The position numbers and the translations under genes were made by a program. From contig CAWBWU010000009.1 in the NCBI GenBank assembly GCA_963792655.1, forward strand, positions 186,001-250,000: 64,000 bases of DNA, given 5' to 3'. Numbering within the stretch: position 1 is the first letter of the stretch; the number at the start of each line of letters is the position of its first letter. Below are positions 56,261 through 64,000 of this stretch, piece by piece. The stretch comes from DOZZ01 sp963792655. Its GTDB lineage: Bacteria > Acidobacteriota > Terriglobia > Bryobacterales > Bryobacteraceae. The notes beneath the pieces were generated by a model. It was given only the letters and a program-made list of their open reading frames with translations. It was not told the origin of the DNA and ran no database searches.

Positions 56261-57253
56261 ATGAACCGTTACCGCCTGCTGCACGTCACGGCCTTCGACT
56301 ACGATGGCCCGGTGACCGAAAGCTATAACGAAGTGCGGCTGCGTCCGATGCAGGACGATACGCAGAGCTGCCTTTCGTTCCGGCTCTCGACGGAGCCTGT
56401 ATCGAAGCCGTCAGTGCATCACGATTTCTTCGGCAACTGGGTGTATCAGTTCAATGTGCTCGGCGAACACCGGCACCTGCGTATCGAAGCCGAATCGATC
56501 GTGCTGGTACAAGTACCGGTTCGCCCCGAAGGCGCCGGCGTGCAACTCGACGCGGTTAAAGGCATGCAGGATGAACTCTATGAAGAGTTCTACGACTTGC
56601 TGATCCCCACCGGCTATGTGCCGCACCCGGCATCGCTGAACTGGCTTCTGGCGCTGGCTGAGCAGGAAAGCGGCGGCACCGTTTTGGGCTATGCGGAAGC
56701 GCTCACGCGGCAGATCAACACCAAGTTTCGCTATGAGAAGGGCGCGACGCACGTGCAGTCGTCGGTGCTCGACGCGTTGGGGCGTGGCGCCGGCGTGTGT
56801 CAGGATTTTGCGCACCTGCTGATCGCGGCGGCGCGGATGCATGGTCTGCCCGCGCGTTATGTTTCGGGTTACCTGGTGCCACGGCGAACTGCTGAACCGG
56901 GAGCCTCGGTCGAAGAAGTCATCGGCGGGCAAGCATCTCACGCGTGGGCGGAAGTATTTCTTCCCGGCCTCGATTGGGTTGGCTTCGATCCTACGCTTGG
57001 GCAGCCCGTTGGTTTGCAGCATGTGCGTGTCGCTTATGGCCGCGACTATGGCGACGTGGCGCCGGTTCGCGGTGTGTACAAGGGCCACGCGGGCCAGCGA
57101 CTGAGTGTCGATGTGCGCGTCCGTCCGGCTTTGGACGACGAGGGCCGCGAGAACTTTCAAGAAACGGCTGCGGGTCCGCCAATTGTTGCCGCCGAAGAGC
57201 CGCCCCAACAGCAACAACAGCAAGAGCAGCCGCCGCAACAGCAACAGCAGTGA
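56261..57253 (+). CDS. Bacterial transglutaminase-like peptidase with poly-Gln tail
   Basis: The 330-residue protein begins one base after the alpha-E stop. An N-terminal beta domain (YRLLHVTAFDYDGPVTESYNEVRLRP) precedes the transglutaminase core with C180 in GAGVCQDFAHLLIAAARMHG, H227 in ASHAWAEVFLPG and D243 in GFDPTLGQPVG, a complete triad. Such bacterial members usually hydrolyse or form isopeptide bonds. The tail (312-330) is a Gln/Pro run with eleven Q in two blocks. The start was fixed by adjacency to the upstream stop. It is the third member of the ATP-grasp trio. Confidence 0.93.
   Translation: MNRYRLLHVTAFDYDGPVTESYNEVRLRPMQDDTQSCLSFRLSTEPVSKPSVHHDFFGNWVYQFNVLGEHRHLRIEAESIVLVQVPVRPEGAGVQLDAVKGMQDELYEEFYDLLIPTGYVPHPASLNWLLALAEQESGGTVLGYAEALTRQINTKFRYEKGATHVQSSVLDALGRGAGVCQDFAHLLIAAARMHGLPARYVSGYLVPRRTAEPGASVEEVIGGQASHAWAEVFLPGLDWVGFDPTLGQPVGLQHVRVAYGRDYGDVAPVRGVYKGHAGQRLSVDVRVRPALDDEGRENFQETAAGPPIVAAEEPPQQQQQQEQPPQQQQQ
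57206..57250 (+). repeat. CAG/CAA low-complexity tract encoding poly-Gln
   Basis: Fifteen codons at the 3' end of the transglutaminase gene are almost all CAG or CAA, with one GAG and two CCG, in imperfect order. The mixture of synonymous codons shows it is not a pure trinucleotide expansion. Confidence 0.8.
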
Positions 57254-57786
57254 TTGAGATCCGTGAACTAAGCGGCTCCGAAACCCGCCATCATCTGCGA
57301 GACCTTGCGGGCGTGCTTCTCGACTGCGTGCGAGGCGGAGCATCGGTGAACTTCATGACATCCATGACGCTCGCAGACGCCGAAGCGTTCTACACAGGCG
57401 TGCTGGCCGGAGTGGAACGAGGCGACCGGATTCTGCTTGCCGCATTTCTCGATGCAGAATTAGTCGGCACCGTGCAGGTAGTTTTCGCTCCCGCTCCGAA
57501 CCAGCCGCACCGTGCCGACGTTGCCAAACTGCTGGTGCACCGTTCTGCTCGCGGGCAGGGAATCGCCAGGCGGCTGATGCATCGCGTCGAAGAGGTGAGC
57601 CATGCGGCGGGCAGAACATTGCTCGTGCTCGATACCGTAACGGGTGACGCTGCGGAGCAACTCTATCTCAAACTTGGCTGGCACAAGCTTGGCGTGATTC
57701 CGAATTACGCGTTGTATCCGGATGGCCGCTGGTGCGACACGACGGTGTTTTGGAAACAGCTCGCTCCTTCTACACTGGGTTCATGA
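57250..57786 (+). CDS. GNAT-family N-acetyltransferase
   Basis: The 178-residue protein starts at GTG 57250 overlapping the transglutaminase stop (GTGA). It has the GNAT core: RILLAAFLDAELVGTVQVVFA, HRADVAKLLVHRSARGQGIARRLMHRV with the acetyl-CoA loop, and AAEQLYLKLGWHKLGVIPNYALYPDG. It resembles GNATs of the tabtoxin-resistance/antibiotic type. Its ATGA overlap with the next gene keeps it inside the ATP-grasp operon. GNAT-fold proteins also appear in amide-forming systems, so a role with the trio is possible. Confidence 0.9.
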   Translation: MIEIRELSGSETRHHLRDLAGVLLDCVRGGASVNFMTSMTLADAEAFYTGVLAGVERGDRILLAAFLDAELVGTVQVVFAPAPNQPHRADVAKLLVHRSARGQGIARRLMHRVEEVSHAAGRTLLVLDTVTGDAAEQLYLKLGWHKLGVIPNYALYPDGRWCDTTVFWKQLAPSTLGS

Positions 57787-59502
57787 GGTTGTGGGTAGTC
57801 TCCGTGTTGTTTGCGTTCGCATGCATCGGCTATGCGCAAACAGCTTGCACTCAGGTGAGCGCAATGGCGCCGTGCGAAATTTCATTCGAGGTCAGCGAGC
57901 CGAACGCATATCGCGCAGTCGACATCAGCGTCGAATTCCGCTCGCCCTCGCATCAAACGTATCTGGTGCCTGGCTACTGGACCGGCTCTGGTTACAAAGC
58001 GCGCCTGGAACCGGAAGAGCCTGGGACGTGGGATTACCGCGTCAGCAGTAATCTGCCGCGCTTCGAAGGCAAGACCGGTCAGTTCACGGTCTCGGCTTCA
58101 AGTCTGCCCGGCTTTGTGCAACCTGCGAACGTGTTTCACTTCTGGACACTTCCGGAGAAGAAGCCGCATCTCTGGATGGGCTTCGCAGCAACACCAGACA
58201 TTGACGAAGCGCTGATCGCCACACGCGCCAAACAGCACTTCAACCACATGCGGATTGGCGATTCTCGACCCGTCTGCATTCACGAAAGGCGAGTTGACCA
58301 ACACGACGCCATTCGACCGGATCGACCGCGCGGTGCTTGCCGCGAATCGTGCCGGCATCACCGCGGATCTGGTGATTGCCGGGCCCAGCGAACAACTTTT
58401 GCGCGTGCTGCCCGATCATGATCAGCGGGAGCGCTACGTGCGTTATATCTGCGGACGCTACAGCGGTCTGAACATTACGTGGCAAGGGCTCGACCAATTC
58501 GAGACGTATGCCAACGGGCGCGAGTTGCTGCAGGATATCGCTCAGACGATCGCCCGCTTCGACGGACATCATCATCCGATGAGCACGTTCGCTCAAGTAA
58601 GCTCAGCGCCGCTCGCGGGCGATGGGTGGATGAAGTATCTGACCTATCGCACTCCTGATGCGAGCATCGGCGCGGTCGAGCGCCAGTTTTTTGCGCTGCC
58701 CGCGGTGAACGATTTCAATGCCGATGGGAATCGCGATCCTGCGGTGTTTCGAAAGCGCTTATGGAACGCGGCGATGAACGGGCAGTATCCGGAAGCGACA
58801 GTTCCGGATGAAGCTTCGGCGAACGCAATGAAGGTCTGGTACGAGTTCTTCTCGCAGACCCGGCACTGGGAACTCTCGCCATTCTTTGACGCCGATGGCG
58901 GGCGCGCGGCTGCGCTCGAAGAAGTCGAGTACATCGTCTATGCCGAGCAGCCTGGCCCGGTTGAGTTACGTCTCGATCAGAAGCACAAATACGACTTGGT
59001 GTGGCTGAATCCGATCAACGGCGAACGCGTCGAGTTCAAGCCCGAGAAGGCGGAGCGCATTGGCGGCCAGCCACCCGACAACACGCACGATTGGGTACTG
59101 TCGGTGGCTCGTACCGGGCGCAAAGAGTCAATGGCGAAGTCTTACTACTTCGAGAGCAAGACGCCCGACGTGCAGGAGGTGGAGGTGAATCCGTCTGTGG
59201 TTCCGTTCACCTTGGAAGCGCCTGCCGCATCCGACGCGCTGCATACAGGACAGGCGATTCCGTTCCGCTTCAAGCTCAAACGCGAGACGCGCGCGACCAA
59301 AGCGATGCAGTACGTCATTACGGGCGAGGTCACTGCCGACGGACAAGGTTATCGCGTGCTGGCCACCGGAATGAGTGGAACACTGCTGATTCCTGCAACC
59401 ATCGCGCGCCGCTACCCAGCTTTGCTGCACTTGCGTGTGGAAGCTGTCAACGGCGTCGGCAAAGCCTACTCGCTCGACCAGAACTTCACGCTCACGCAAT
59501 GA
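57783..59502 (+). CDS. Secreted DUF5060/glycoside-hydrolase-like protein, one apparent frameshift
   Basis: The reconstructed product of about 572 residues has signal peptide RLWVVSVLFAFACIGYA. A DUF5060-type beta-sandwich (FEVSEPNAYRAVDISVEFRSPS, YLVPGYWTGSGYKARLEPEEPGTWDYRV) precedes a TIM-barrel-like region (FNHMRI joined to ILDPSAFTKGE near 58255; YICGRYSGLNITWQGLDQFE). A C-terminal beta domain (PFTLEAPAASDALHTG, then AIPFRFKL) ends it. DUF5060 proteins flank glycoside hydrolases of unknown target. It is coupled to the GNAT gene (ATGA) and to tsaB downstream. Confidence 0.75.
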
Positions 59503-60146
59503 ACGATCTGGTGCTGGCCGTCGATACGACGCACGAGTTTGGAAGCATCGCGCTCACTTCGGGTGAGCACTTGATCGCAGAGCGCGAGATCCACGCGCCG
59601 TCGGGCTTTGGCCAGGTGTTATATGGCGAGATCGAAAGTTTACTGCGCGACAACAGCGTCCGGCTGCAGGACTGCGCGCTGTTCGCTGCTGCGGCGGGAC
59701 CCGGATCATTCACCGGTGTGCGCATCGCGCTCACCTGCGTAAAAGGTTTCGGCGAAGTACTGCAGCGACCGGTGATCGGCATCTCTAATCTCGAAGCGCT
59801 TGCAGAATTCGGCACTGAAGTGAGGCGTGCCGCAATCGCGGATGCGCGCAAAGGCGAAGTGTACGCCGCCGTCTACGGACCAGAGCCCATCGCGGAAACA
59901 GTGTTACCGCTCGATCAGTTGCTCGGGCAGTTGCCGCCCGACACCGAGTTGATCTCGATCGACTTCGACAAGCTCCAGGTGAGCGGAGCCTTCCGATGCA
60001 TCACCGCGCCGCGCGGGCAGGCCACCGCCATGGCGCGGCTTGCATGGCGCAAATGGCGCGCCGGTGCGGCGAGCGATGCAGCTCTGGTGGATGCCAACTA
60101 CATCCGCCGTCCTGAAGCGGAAAGACTTTACCGGCCGCCGGTCTGA
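59499..60146 (+). CDS. tsaB: tRNA threonylcarbamoyladenosine biosynthesis protein TsaB
   Basis: The 215-residue protein starts at ATG 59499 overlapping the upstream stop. It shows the ASKHA-fold TsaB signature: LVLAVDTTHEFGSIALTSGEH, CALFAAAAGPGSFTGVRIALTCVKGFGEVL and AIADARKGEVYAAVYGP. TsaB partners TsaD and TsaE to put t6A on tRNAs reading ANN codons, an essential function. It lies at the end of the six-gene run. The RGQATAMARLAW tail is typical. It overlaps the convergent cupin gene by 19 nt. Confidence 0.93.
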   Translation: MNDLVLAVDTTHEFGSIALTSGEHLIAEREIHAPSGFGQVLYGEIESLLRDNSVRLQDCALFAAAAGPGSFTGVRIALTCVKGFGEVLQRPVIGISNLEALAEFGTEVRRAAIADARKGEVYAAVYGPEPIAETVLPLDQLLGQLPPDTELISIDFDKLQVSGAFRCITAPRGQATAMARLAWRKWRAGAASDAALVDANYIRRPEAERLYRPPV

Positions 60147-60577
60147 TCGACCTTGATGGCGACGTAGCTGAGCGTCTTGCCGGGTGCGAGCAGAATCTGG
60201 TGCGGCACTCCGGCGGGCACGTGAATCACATCGCCCGTGCCGATCGTGTGGCGCTTGCCGCCATCGATCGACTCGCCGCGAATCTCGTGCGGTTGCGTGG
60301 TCTTGCGATTCGGAATGGTGCCGCCTTCGATCAGCGTAGCTTCGCCGTCTCGCACGAAGATGATGTCGTCTTTGGTCTCGTGTAATTCAGCAACGCCGCT
60401 CGCTTCGCGGCGAATAATCTGTATCGATGAATTCGAATAATGGCCAAGCGCCTCGATGCCAATCTTCTGGCCGGTAATCTTCTTTTGTGCTTTGTCGAGT
60501 TGCTGGTTCGAGATGATATCGACCGTTGCGGCTGAACAGGCGAACGCTGTGGTTAGGAAGATGGTGAGTAGTTTCAT
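60128..60577 (-). CDS. Exported cupin-domain protein
   Basis: The 149-residue protein has signal peptide MKLLTIFLTTAFACSA. The cupin barrel motifs are present: ELHETKDDIIFVRDGEATLI in the first strand pair and GDVIHVPAGVPHQILLAPG in the second. This gives a probable metal-binding site (His in ELHE, His in VPHQ), though motif 1 has fewer His than usual. It is the last gene of a minus run and starts inside the ROK-like gene stop (ATGA). A role in sugar-related periplasmic binding is conjecture. Confidence 0.85.
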   Translation of the reverse strand: MKLLTIFLTTAFACSAATVDIISNQQLDKAQKKITGQKIGIEALGHYSNSSIQIIRREASGVAELHETKDDIIFVRDGEATLIEGGTIPNRKTTQPHEIRGESIDGGKRHTIGTGDVIHVPAGVPHQILLAPGKTLSYVAIKVDQTGGR

Positions 60578-61263
60578 TTCGATTTGCGCTTAGTGACGGT
60601 GGTGGGGTTCGATGGCGTTTCCCAAAGGCGGAAGCCGCCCGTGAAGGCGTCAGCGTTGGTTCCGAGCCTCACACCCGGCGGCAACTTGGTCAACAGCCTG
60701 GCATTGCCGCCGCCAAGTACGACGTAGTCCGCTTCGACCGCGGCTTTCAGCAGCGTGACTACTTCTGCGACGCGCTTCGCCCACCGCTTCTCGCCCAAGC
60801 GCTTCAGACCGGCCGCGCCGACAACATCTTCGTAAGTGCGCGAGCGGCGATACGGAAGATGCGCCAGTTCCATGGGTGCGATCACACCATTCGCAATCAC
60901 GGCTGAGCCCAATCCGGTGCCGAGCCCGAGAAACAACATGCGCTTGCCCTTGTAGGCGCCCATCGCTTGCATGGCCGCGTCGTTCAGCATCTTTACGGGC
61001 TTGCCGAATGCCTTGGCGTAATTGAACTTGACCCAGCCCTTGCCCAGATTGTGCGGCTCGTTGACGCACTTGTCGTGCACGACCACGCCAGGGAACCCGA
61101 TTGAGACCGCATCGTATTTCCAATCCTTCGTCGCGGCGAGGACGTCTTTCACCATCTGCCGCGCGGTCATCTTCGGCCCGGAGGGAATCTTGACCGGCTC
61201 CTTCTCTCCACTGCACAAGACCTTTACGTGTGTGCCGCCGACATCCACAACCAGAATCTTCAT
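60574..61263 (-). CDS. ROK-family kinase similar to polyphosphate glucokinase
   Basis: The 229-residue protein shows VDVGGTHVKVLCSGEK (phosphate 1), DAVSIGFPGVV, NDAAMQAMGAYKGKRMLFLGLGTGLGSAVIANG (phosphate 2 with adenosine region) and DYVVLGGGNARLL. The layout and short length match PPGK-type ROK proteins that phosphorylate glucose with polyphosphate or ATP. It lacks the long zinc loop of the fructokinase at 39766. Its stop overlaps the cupin start, and a 123-nt gap separates it from the GH172-like gene upstream. Confidence 0.87.
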   Translation of the reverse strand: MKILVVDVGGTHVKVLCSGEKEPVKIPSGPKMTARQMVKDVLAATKDWKYDAVSIGFPGVVVHDKCVNEPHNLGKGWVKFNYAKAFGKPVKMLNDAAMQAMGAYKGKRMLFLGLGTGLGSAVIANGVIAPMELAHLPYRRSRTYEDVVGAAGLKRLGEKRWAKRVAEVVTLLKAAVEADYVVLGGGNARLLTKLPPGVRLGTNADAFTGGFRLWETPSNPTTVTKRKSK

Positions 61264-61386
61264 CAGTTACCCTTCAACAGCATAGTTGGGTTGTCACCAT
61301 TCTTATGCATTTTCAGCAAAAGCGGCACACTGGCTTCGCGCATGATGCTATAACCCGTTCGGCCAGTGTCGTCCGCAAGCGGATCA
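61264..61386 (-). other. Short spacer between GH172-like and ROK kinase genes
   Basis: The 123 nt carry no coherent frame or hairpin. A TTGACA-type box is not seen. It may hold a leader or weak promoter for the kinase-cupin pair. Confidence 0.4.
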
Positions 61387-62500
61387 TCAGGACACCTTCA
61401 ACACCGGAATCCGTGCTGCCGCAGGCGGCAGGGCGGGGAAGTTGGTGTACGGCTTGTCCTGATACCAGTAGCAGACGGAATAGAAGTTGTCGGCGCGATC
61501 GTTCGCGTGGCCGTGTTCAATCGTGTGCTTCATATAGCGTGTGAACGTGACGGGATTGTCGGCATGCCATCGATACAGGCAGTAGCGGCCGCCGCCGTGT
61601 TCGGGATTTGCGATGAACGGTGCCCCGTTATAGAGATGCGCAAACGGCACCGAAGCATCGCGTCCGCCGAAGTCCCACGCGCCGCAGAAATAATCTTCTG
61701 ACCCGGTGCCGGTGATGACGGGCTTGGACTTCGTCGTCGACGAAAATCATCTCGTCGCCCTCACCCATCCAGCTTTCTGAGTTCTGCTGCACGCCGAGCG
61801 TGACGCCCATCAGATGCCCGCGGCCGCGCGTTTCCGCGAACACGTGATTGCGTTCGCCGAGCAGGTTCAGTTCTTTGCCGCCTTCGTATTTTATTGCGGT
61901 ATGCGGTGTGGCTTGCCGGTACTGCGCGTGGAAGTAAAGCGTATCGGAAGGAAGCGAGGGCACCAGCTTGTAATCGATGTTCGAATAGAATGCGCCAACC
62001 GGTTGATCGCTCTCATTGGTGACGGTGATGCGTGCCGATCGCGCGAACGGCATCGCGAAATAGCTGTTCAGCGCCTTTACTGACGAGCAATTCAAAAACG
62101 CCGATTGATAAACAAAGTACTGGCCGAGATTGAGTCCGAAGAAATCACCAACGGGAACTTCCACGCTGGGCTGCGCGTTGCCATCCCAGTAAATTCGCAG
62201 CACAATCTCTTTCAAATGATTCGAACTGCGTGCCGCGATCGTAAACCAGATATGCGAGATGATGCCGGGACCATCGGAGAGAAACACCTCTTTCGTTGCG
62301 CCCGGGGCGATTGGCCATGAGTCGGCGTTGCCGCCGGTGCGATCGAAACTGGATTGCTTCAGTGAGCGGTAGTTTTGTGCGCGCACATAAGCGGGCAACT
62401 CCGGCGTGCCCGCGACAACCTGTGCGGAGGCAGCCTGCAAGGGCGCGAGCCCAGCGGCGCCGGCGAGTCTCTGAAGAAAGCTACGGCGAGGTGACAGCAT
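61387..62500 (-). CDS. Exported DUF2961 (GH172-like) protein, one apparent frameshift
   Basis: The reconstructed product of about 370 residues has a twin-arginine signal (SPRRSFLQRLAGAAGLAPL). The DUF2961 fold follows: DSWPIAPGATKEVFLSDGPGIISHIW, YWDGNAQPSVEVPVGDFFGLNLG, YFAMPFARSARITVTNES, SESWMGEGDEMIFVDDE and, after a frame change near 61725, GTGSEDYFCGAWDFGG. The last block carries the Glu/Asp typical of GH172 catalysis. GH172 enzymes cleave difructose or D-arabinofuranose glycans; here the substrate is unknown. The nearby ROK kinase may use a released sugar. Confidence 0.85.
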
Positions 62501-62509
62501 CGCACCGGA

Positions 62510-63166
62510 TTATATAGCAGGTTTGCGAAAGATCAGAATGTGTTGCCGCGGCAGGCTCTCGATCGCCTGATCGAATTGAAAACCTTCCGGCTCGATCTCC
62601 TGACGCACGGTTTTGACCGACATCTTGTGCGGCTCGCGAATCGGCACCGACGGATCTTCTTTGCGGTATTCGAGCAGCACCAGGCGGCCGCCGGGCTTCA
62701 ACGCCTGGCGCATGCTGCGCAGCATCTCGCGGGGGTGAGCGAACTCATGATAAACGTCTGCCATCAGAATCAAGTCGATGCTGGCGGCAGGCAGTTTAGG
62801 GTCAGTGTCGGTGCCGACCACCGCGCGGTAGTTCGTAATATGCGCGCGCGCCATGTTGCCACGCAGCAGCTCAATCATGCGCGGCTGAATGTCGGAACAG
62901 TAGACCAGGCCATGCGTGCCGACCGTTTGCGCGAGCAGCCGCGAGATATAACCAGAGCCCGCTCCCACATCGGCTACGGTTGAGCCGGGCGCAATGTGCA
63001 GAGACTCGATGGCTTCGCGCGGATGTTCTTCGGCTTCACGTTCAGGCCGCTCCAGCCAGTCAGCGCCATCGGCGCTCATCACATCGGCGATAGCGCGGTG
63101 GGTAATGGGATGCGTATCTTGTGCGCAAGCCGTAAGCGCGATTACAAACAGGAGGAGATGCTTCAT
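62510..63166 (-). CDS. Class I SAM-methyltransferase with lipoprotein signal
   Basis: The 218-residue protein begins MKHLLLFVIALTAC, a lipoprotein signal with lipobox L-T-A-C14. The methyltransferase core is intact: GSTVADVGAGSGYISRLLAQ (motif I), VYCSDIQPRMIELLR (motif II), SIDLILMADVYHEF and QALKPGGRLVLLEYRKED. Similar exported methyltransferases are widespread in Acidobacteriota and Planctomycetes. SAM is not normally found outside the cytoplasm, so the location of activity is puzzling. The start overlaps the SDR stop (ATGA). Confidence 0.88.
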   Translation of the reverse strand: MKHLLLFVIALTACAQDTHPITHRAIADVMSADGADWLERPEREAEEHPREAIESLHIAPGSTVADVGAGSGYISRLLAQTVGTHGLVYCSDIQPRMIELLRGNMARAHITNYRAVVGTDTDPKLPAASIDLILMADVYHEFAHPREMLRSMRQALKPGGRLVLLEYRKEDPSVPIREPHKMSVKTVRQEIEPEGFQFDQAIESLPRQHILIFRKPAI

Positions 63167-63885
63167 AGCGTGATACCTCCATCGACGCAGAGAACCTGCC
63201 CGGTGATGTAATTATCCGGCTCGAGAAAGAGACGAACGGCACGGGCGATGTCTTCGGCGCGGCCAAAGCGCGGGATCGTTCCGTTTTCGAGATAGCGATT
63301 GTATTTGCCTGCCGCGATGCTCGGCAGCGCCATACCAGCTTGAGTGATGCCAGGGCTTACAACGTTCACGCGGATGTTGGCGTCGCGCGATTCCATCGCG
63401 AGAATGCGGGCGCCATGTGTGAGCGCTGCCTTTGCCGCTGCGTACGCTGTCGATTGCGGGAATAGTGCGACTGCTTGCATCGTTGCGAATAGTACGATCG
63501 AGCCCGCTTGTTTTGCGTTGCGCATGCGCGCAGCTGCCTCGCGCGCGAGAAGCATCGGACCCAAATAGTTGTTCTCGTGCGATTGACGCATCGTCACTTC
63601 GGGAGAAGTTCCTGCCGCCATGCGAACGGGGTCGCCGGCCAGAACCACCAGGCCGTACACGTTCGGAGCCGCATCAAGCACGCGCGTCCGTTCTTCCGCA
63701 CTCGACAGATCCGCTTGTACGATGGTGGCGCGGCCGGTGAATGCAGCAGCGCCTTCGATGTTCGATCGATAGCTGATGATGACCTCGGCCTCTTCGGAAA
63801 GTAGCGACTCAATGATGGCCGCGCCGATACCGCTCGCACCACCTGCCACGATGATCTGCCGGTTACGCAGCGGTTGGAAGAGCAT
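63163..63885 (-). CDS. Short-chain dehydrogenase/reductase (SDR)
   Basis: The 240-residue classical SDR has the NAD(P) motif VAGGASGIGAAIIESLL, the LVVLAGDPV strand, IVLFATMQAVALFPQSTAYAAAKAALTHGARIL with catalytic Tyr and Lys (Y-A-A-A-K), and NVVSPGITQAGM. The C-terminus ENYITGQVLCVDGGI-type fits. The Ser of the catalytic tetrad is replaced in the ATMQ context (usually SS), so activity could be altered. It starts at ATG 63885 and overlaps the end of the upstream O-antigen-ligase-like gene by 23 nt. Confidence 0.9.
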   Translation of the reverse strand: MLFQPLRNRQIIVAGGASGIGAAIIESLLSEEAEVIISYRSNIEGAAAFTGRATIVQADLSSAEERTRVLDAAPNVYGLVVLAGDPVRMAAGTSPEVTMRQSHENNYLGPMLLAREAAARMRNAKQAGSIVLFATMQAVALFPQSTAYAAAKAALTHGARILAMESRDANIRVNVVSPGITQAGMALPSIAAGKYNRYLENGTIPRFGRAEDIARAVRLFLEPDNYITGQVLCVDGGITL

Positions 63886-64000
63886 CGTTCTCCATTGCGC
63901 GATAGCCGCATGCGGCTGACGCCAGAAACATCGCCAGCACTTCGCTGTCGCCTACGTTCAACTCAAAAATGCCTTCGATCAGAATCGCAATCAACACTGC
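63863..64000 (-). CDS. O-antigen ligase-like membrane protein, C-terminal 45 residues (cut by window edge)
   Basis: On the minus strand the frame is open from the right edge to a TAA at 63863. The 45 residues contain a hydrophobic stretch followed by IEGIFELNVGDSEVLAMF, which matches the EGxxExNxGDSEVL motif near the end of Wzy/WaaL-type O-antigen ligase family proteins. The start lies beyond the window. It overlaps the SDR start by 23 nt, suggesting one transcript. Confidence 0.65.
   Translation of the reverse strand, partial: AVLIAILIEGIFELNVGDSEVLAMFLASAACGYRAMENDALPTAA

Noticed and set aside
57206..57250. CAG/CAA tract as a CRISPR-like or microsatellite array.
   Set aside because: There are no spacers, the tract is coding and codons are mixed.

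Overview
This is a GC-rich, gene-dense bacterial chromosome segment with no plasmid, phage, IS or CRISPR hallmarks. The organism is most likely an Acidobacteriota of the Bryobacterales/Solibacter type. The diagnostic features are two giant Oar-like TonB-dependent receptors with carboxypeptidase-regulatory N-termini, two VWFA-related (TIGR03436-type) secreted proteins, an M56 peptidase fused to a TIGR03435-type soil-associated domain, and a GH16 enzyme carrying a TIGR03437-type Solibacter C-terminal domain. The species is not identifiable from sequence alone.

Layout: 0-3.8 kb, tripartite drug efflux (TolC end, HlyD/EmrA, EmrB). 3.8-7.6 kb, minus-strand unknown protein, exported thioredoxin-fold protein, UxaA-family dehydratase and exported HIT protein. 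7.6-10.2 kb, ArnT-like glycosyltransferase and a sugar/ureide-permease-like membrane protein. 10.2-13.9 kb, minus-strand run HU, site-2 protease, GT2, GT4 and prepilin peptidase. 13.9-16.6 kb, flavin reductase, Kbl and an OmpA lipoprotein closed by a terminator. 16.6-20.6 kb, LarA-like protein and a heavily frameshifted pyruvate dehydrogenase E1. 20.6-26.5 kb, small regulators and enzymes, including an ASCH/DUF5131 pair and a SRPBCC-ArsR operon with a clear operator. 26.5-33.5 kb, a four-gene BlaI / M56-TIGR03435 / receptor / VWFA operon. 33.5-41 kb, minus-strand ThuA, a small membrane protein, tRNA-Cys, S15/CocE hydrolase, GT4, YggS and ROK fructokinase, with one plus-strand PD-(D/E)XK-like protein. 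41-50 kb, bactofilin, GH16, esterase, VOC, GT2 and a coupled AIM24 / M20 / isomerase / epimerase run. 50-54 kb, second receptor. 53.8-60.1 kb, six-gene run ATP-grasp, alpha-E, transglutaminase, GNAT, DUF5060 protein and TsaB. 60.1-64 kb, minus-strand cupin, ROK kinase, GH172-like, lipoprotein methyltransferase, SDR and the end of an O-antigen-ligase-like gene.

At least 18 conserved genes are interrupted by single-base frame changes. In every case I traced, one base (usually an extra one) explains the break and conserved sequence resumes at once, which points to assembly/consensus errors rather than decay. The breaks are absent from about 23-36 kb and 38-47 kb and are extreme in aceE. Coordinates for broken genes are given as the whole reconstructed span.

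The most interesting system-level candidate is the BlaI / M56-TIGR03435 operon, which looks like a BlaR1-style sensor-protease circuit with a different sensor domain wired to an outer-membrane receptor. Also notable are a perfect palindrome between two divergent genes whose starts look leaderless, a textbook ArsR operator overlapping a promoter, and an ORF whose stop codon lies inside the tRNA-Cys gene.
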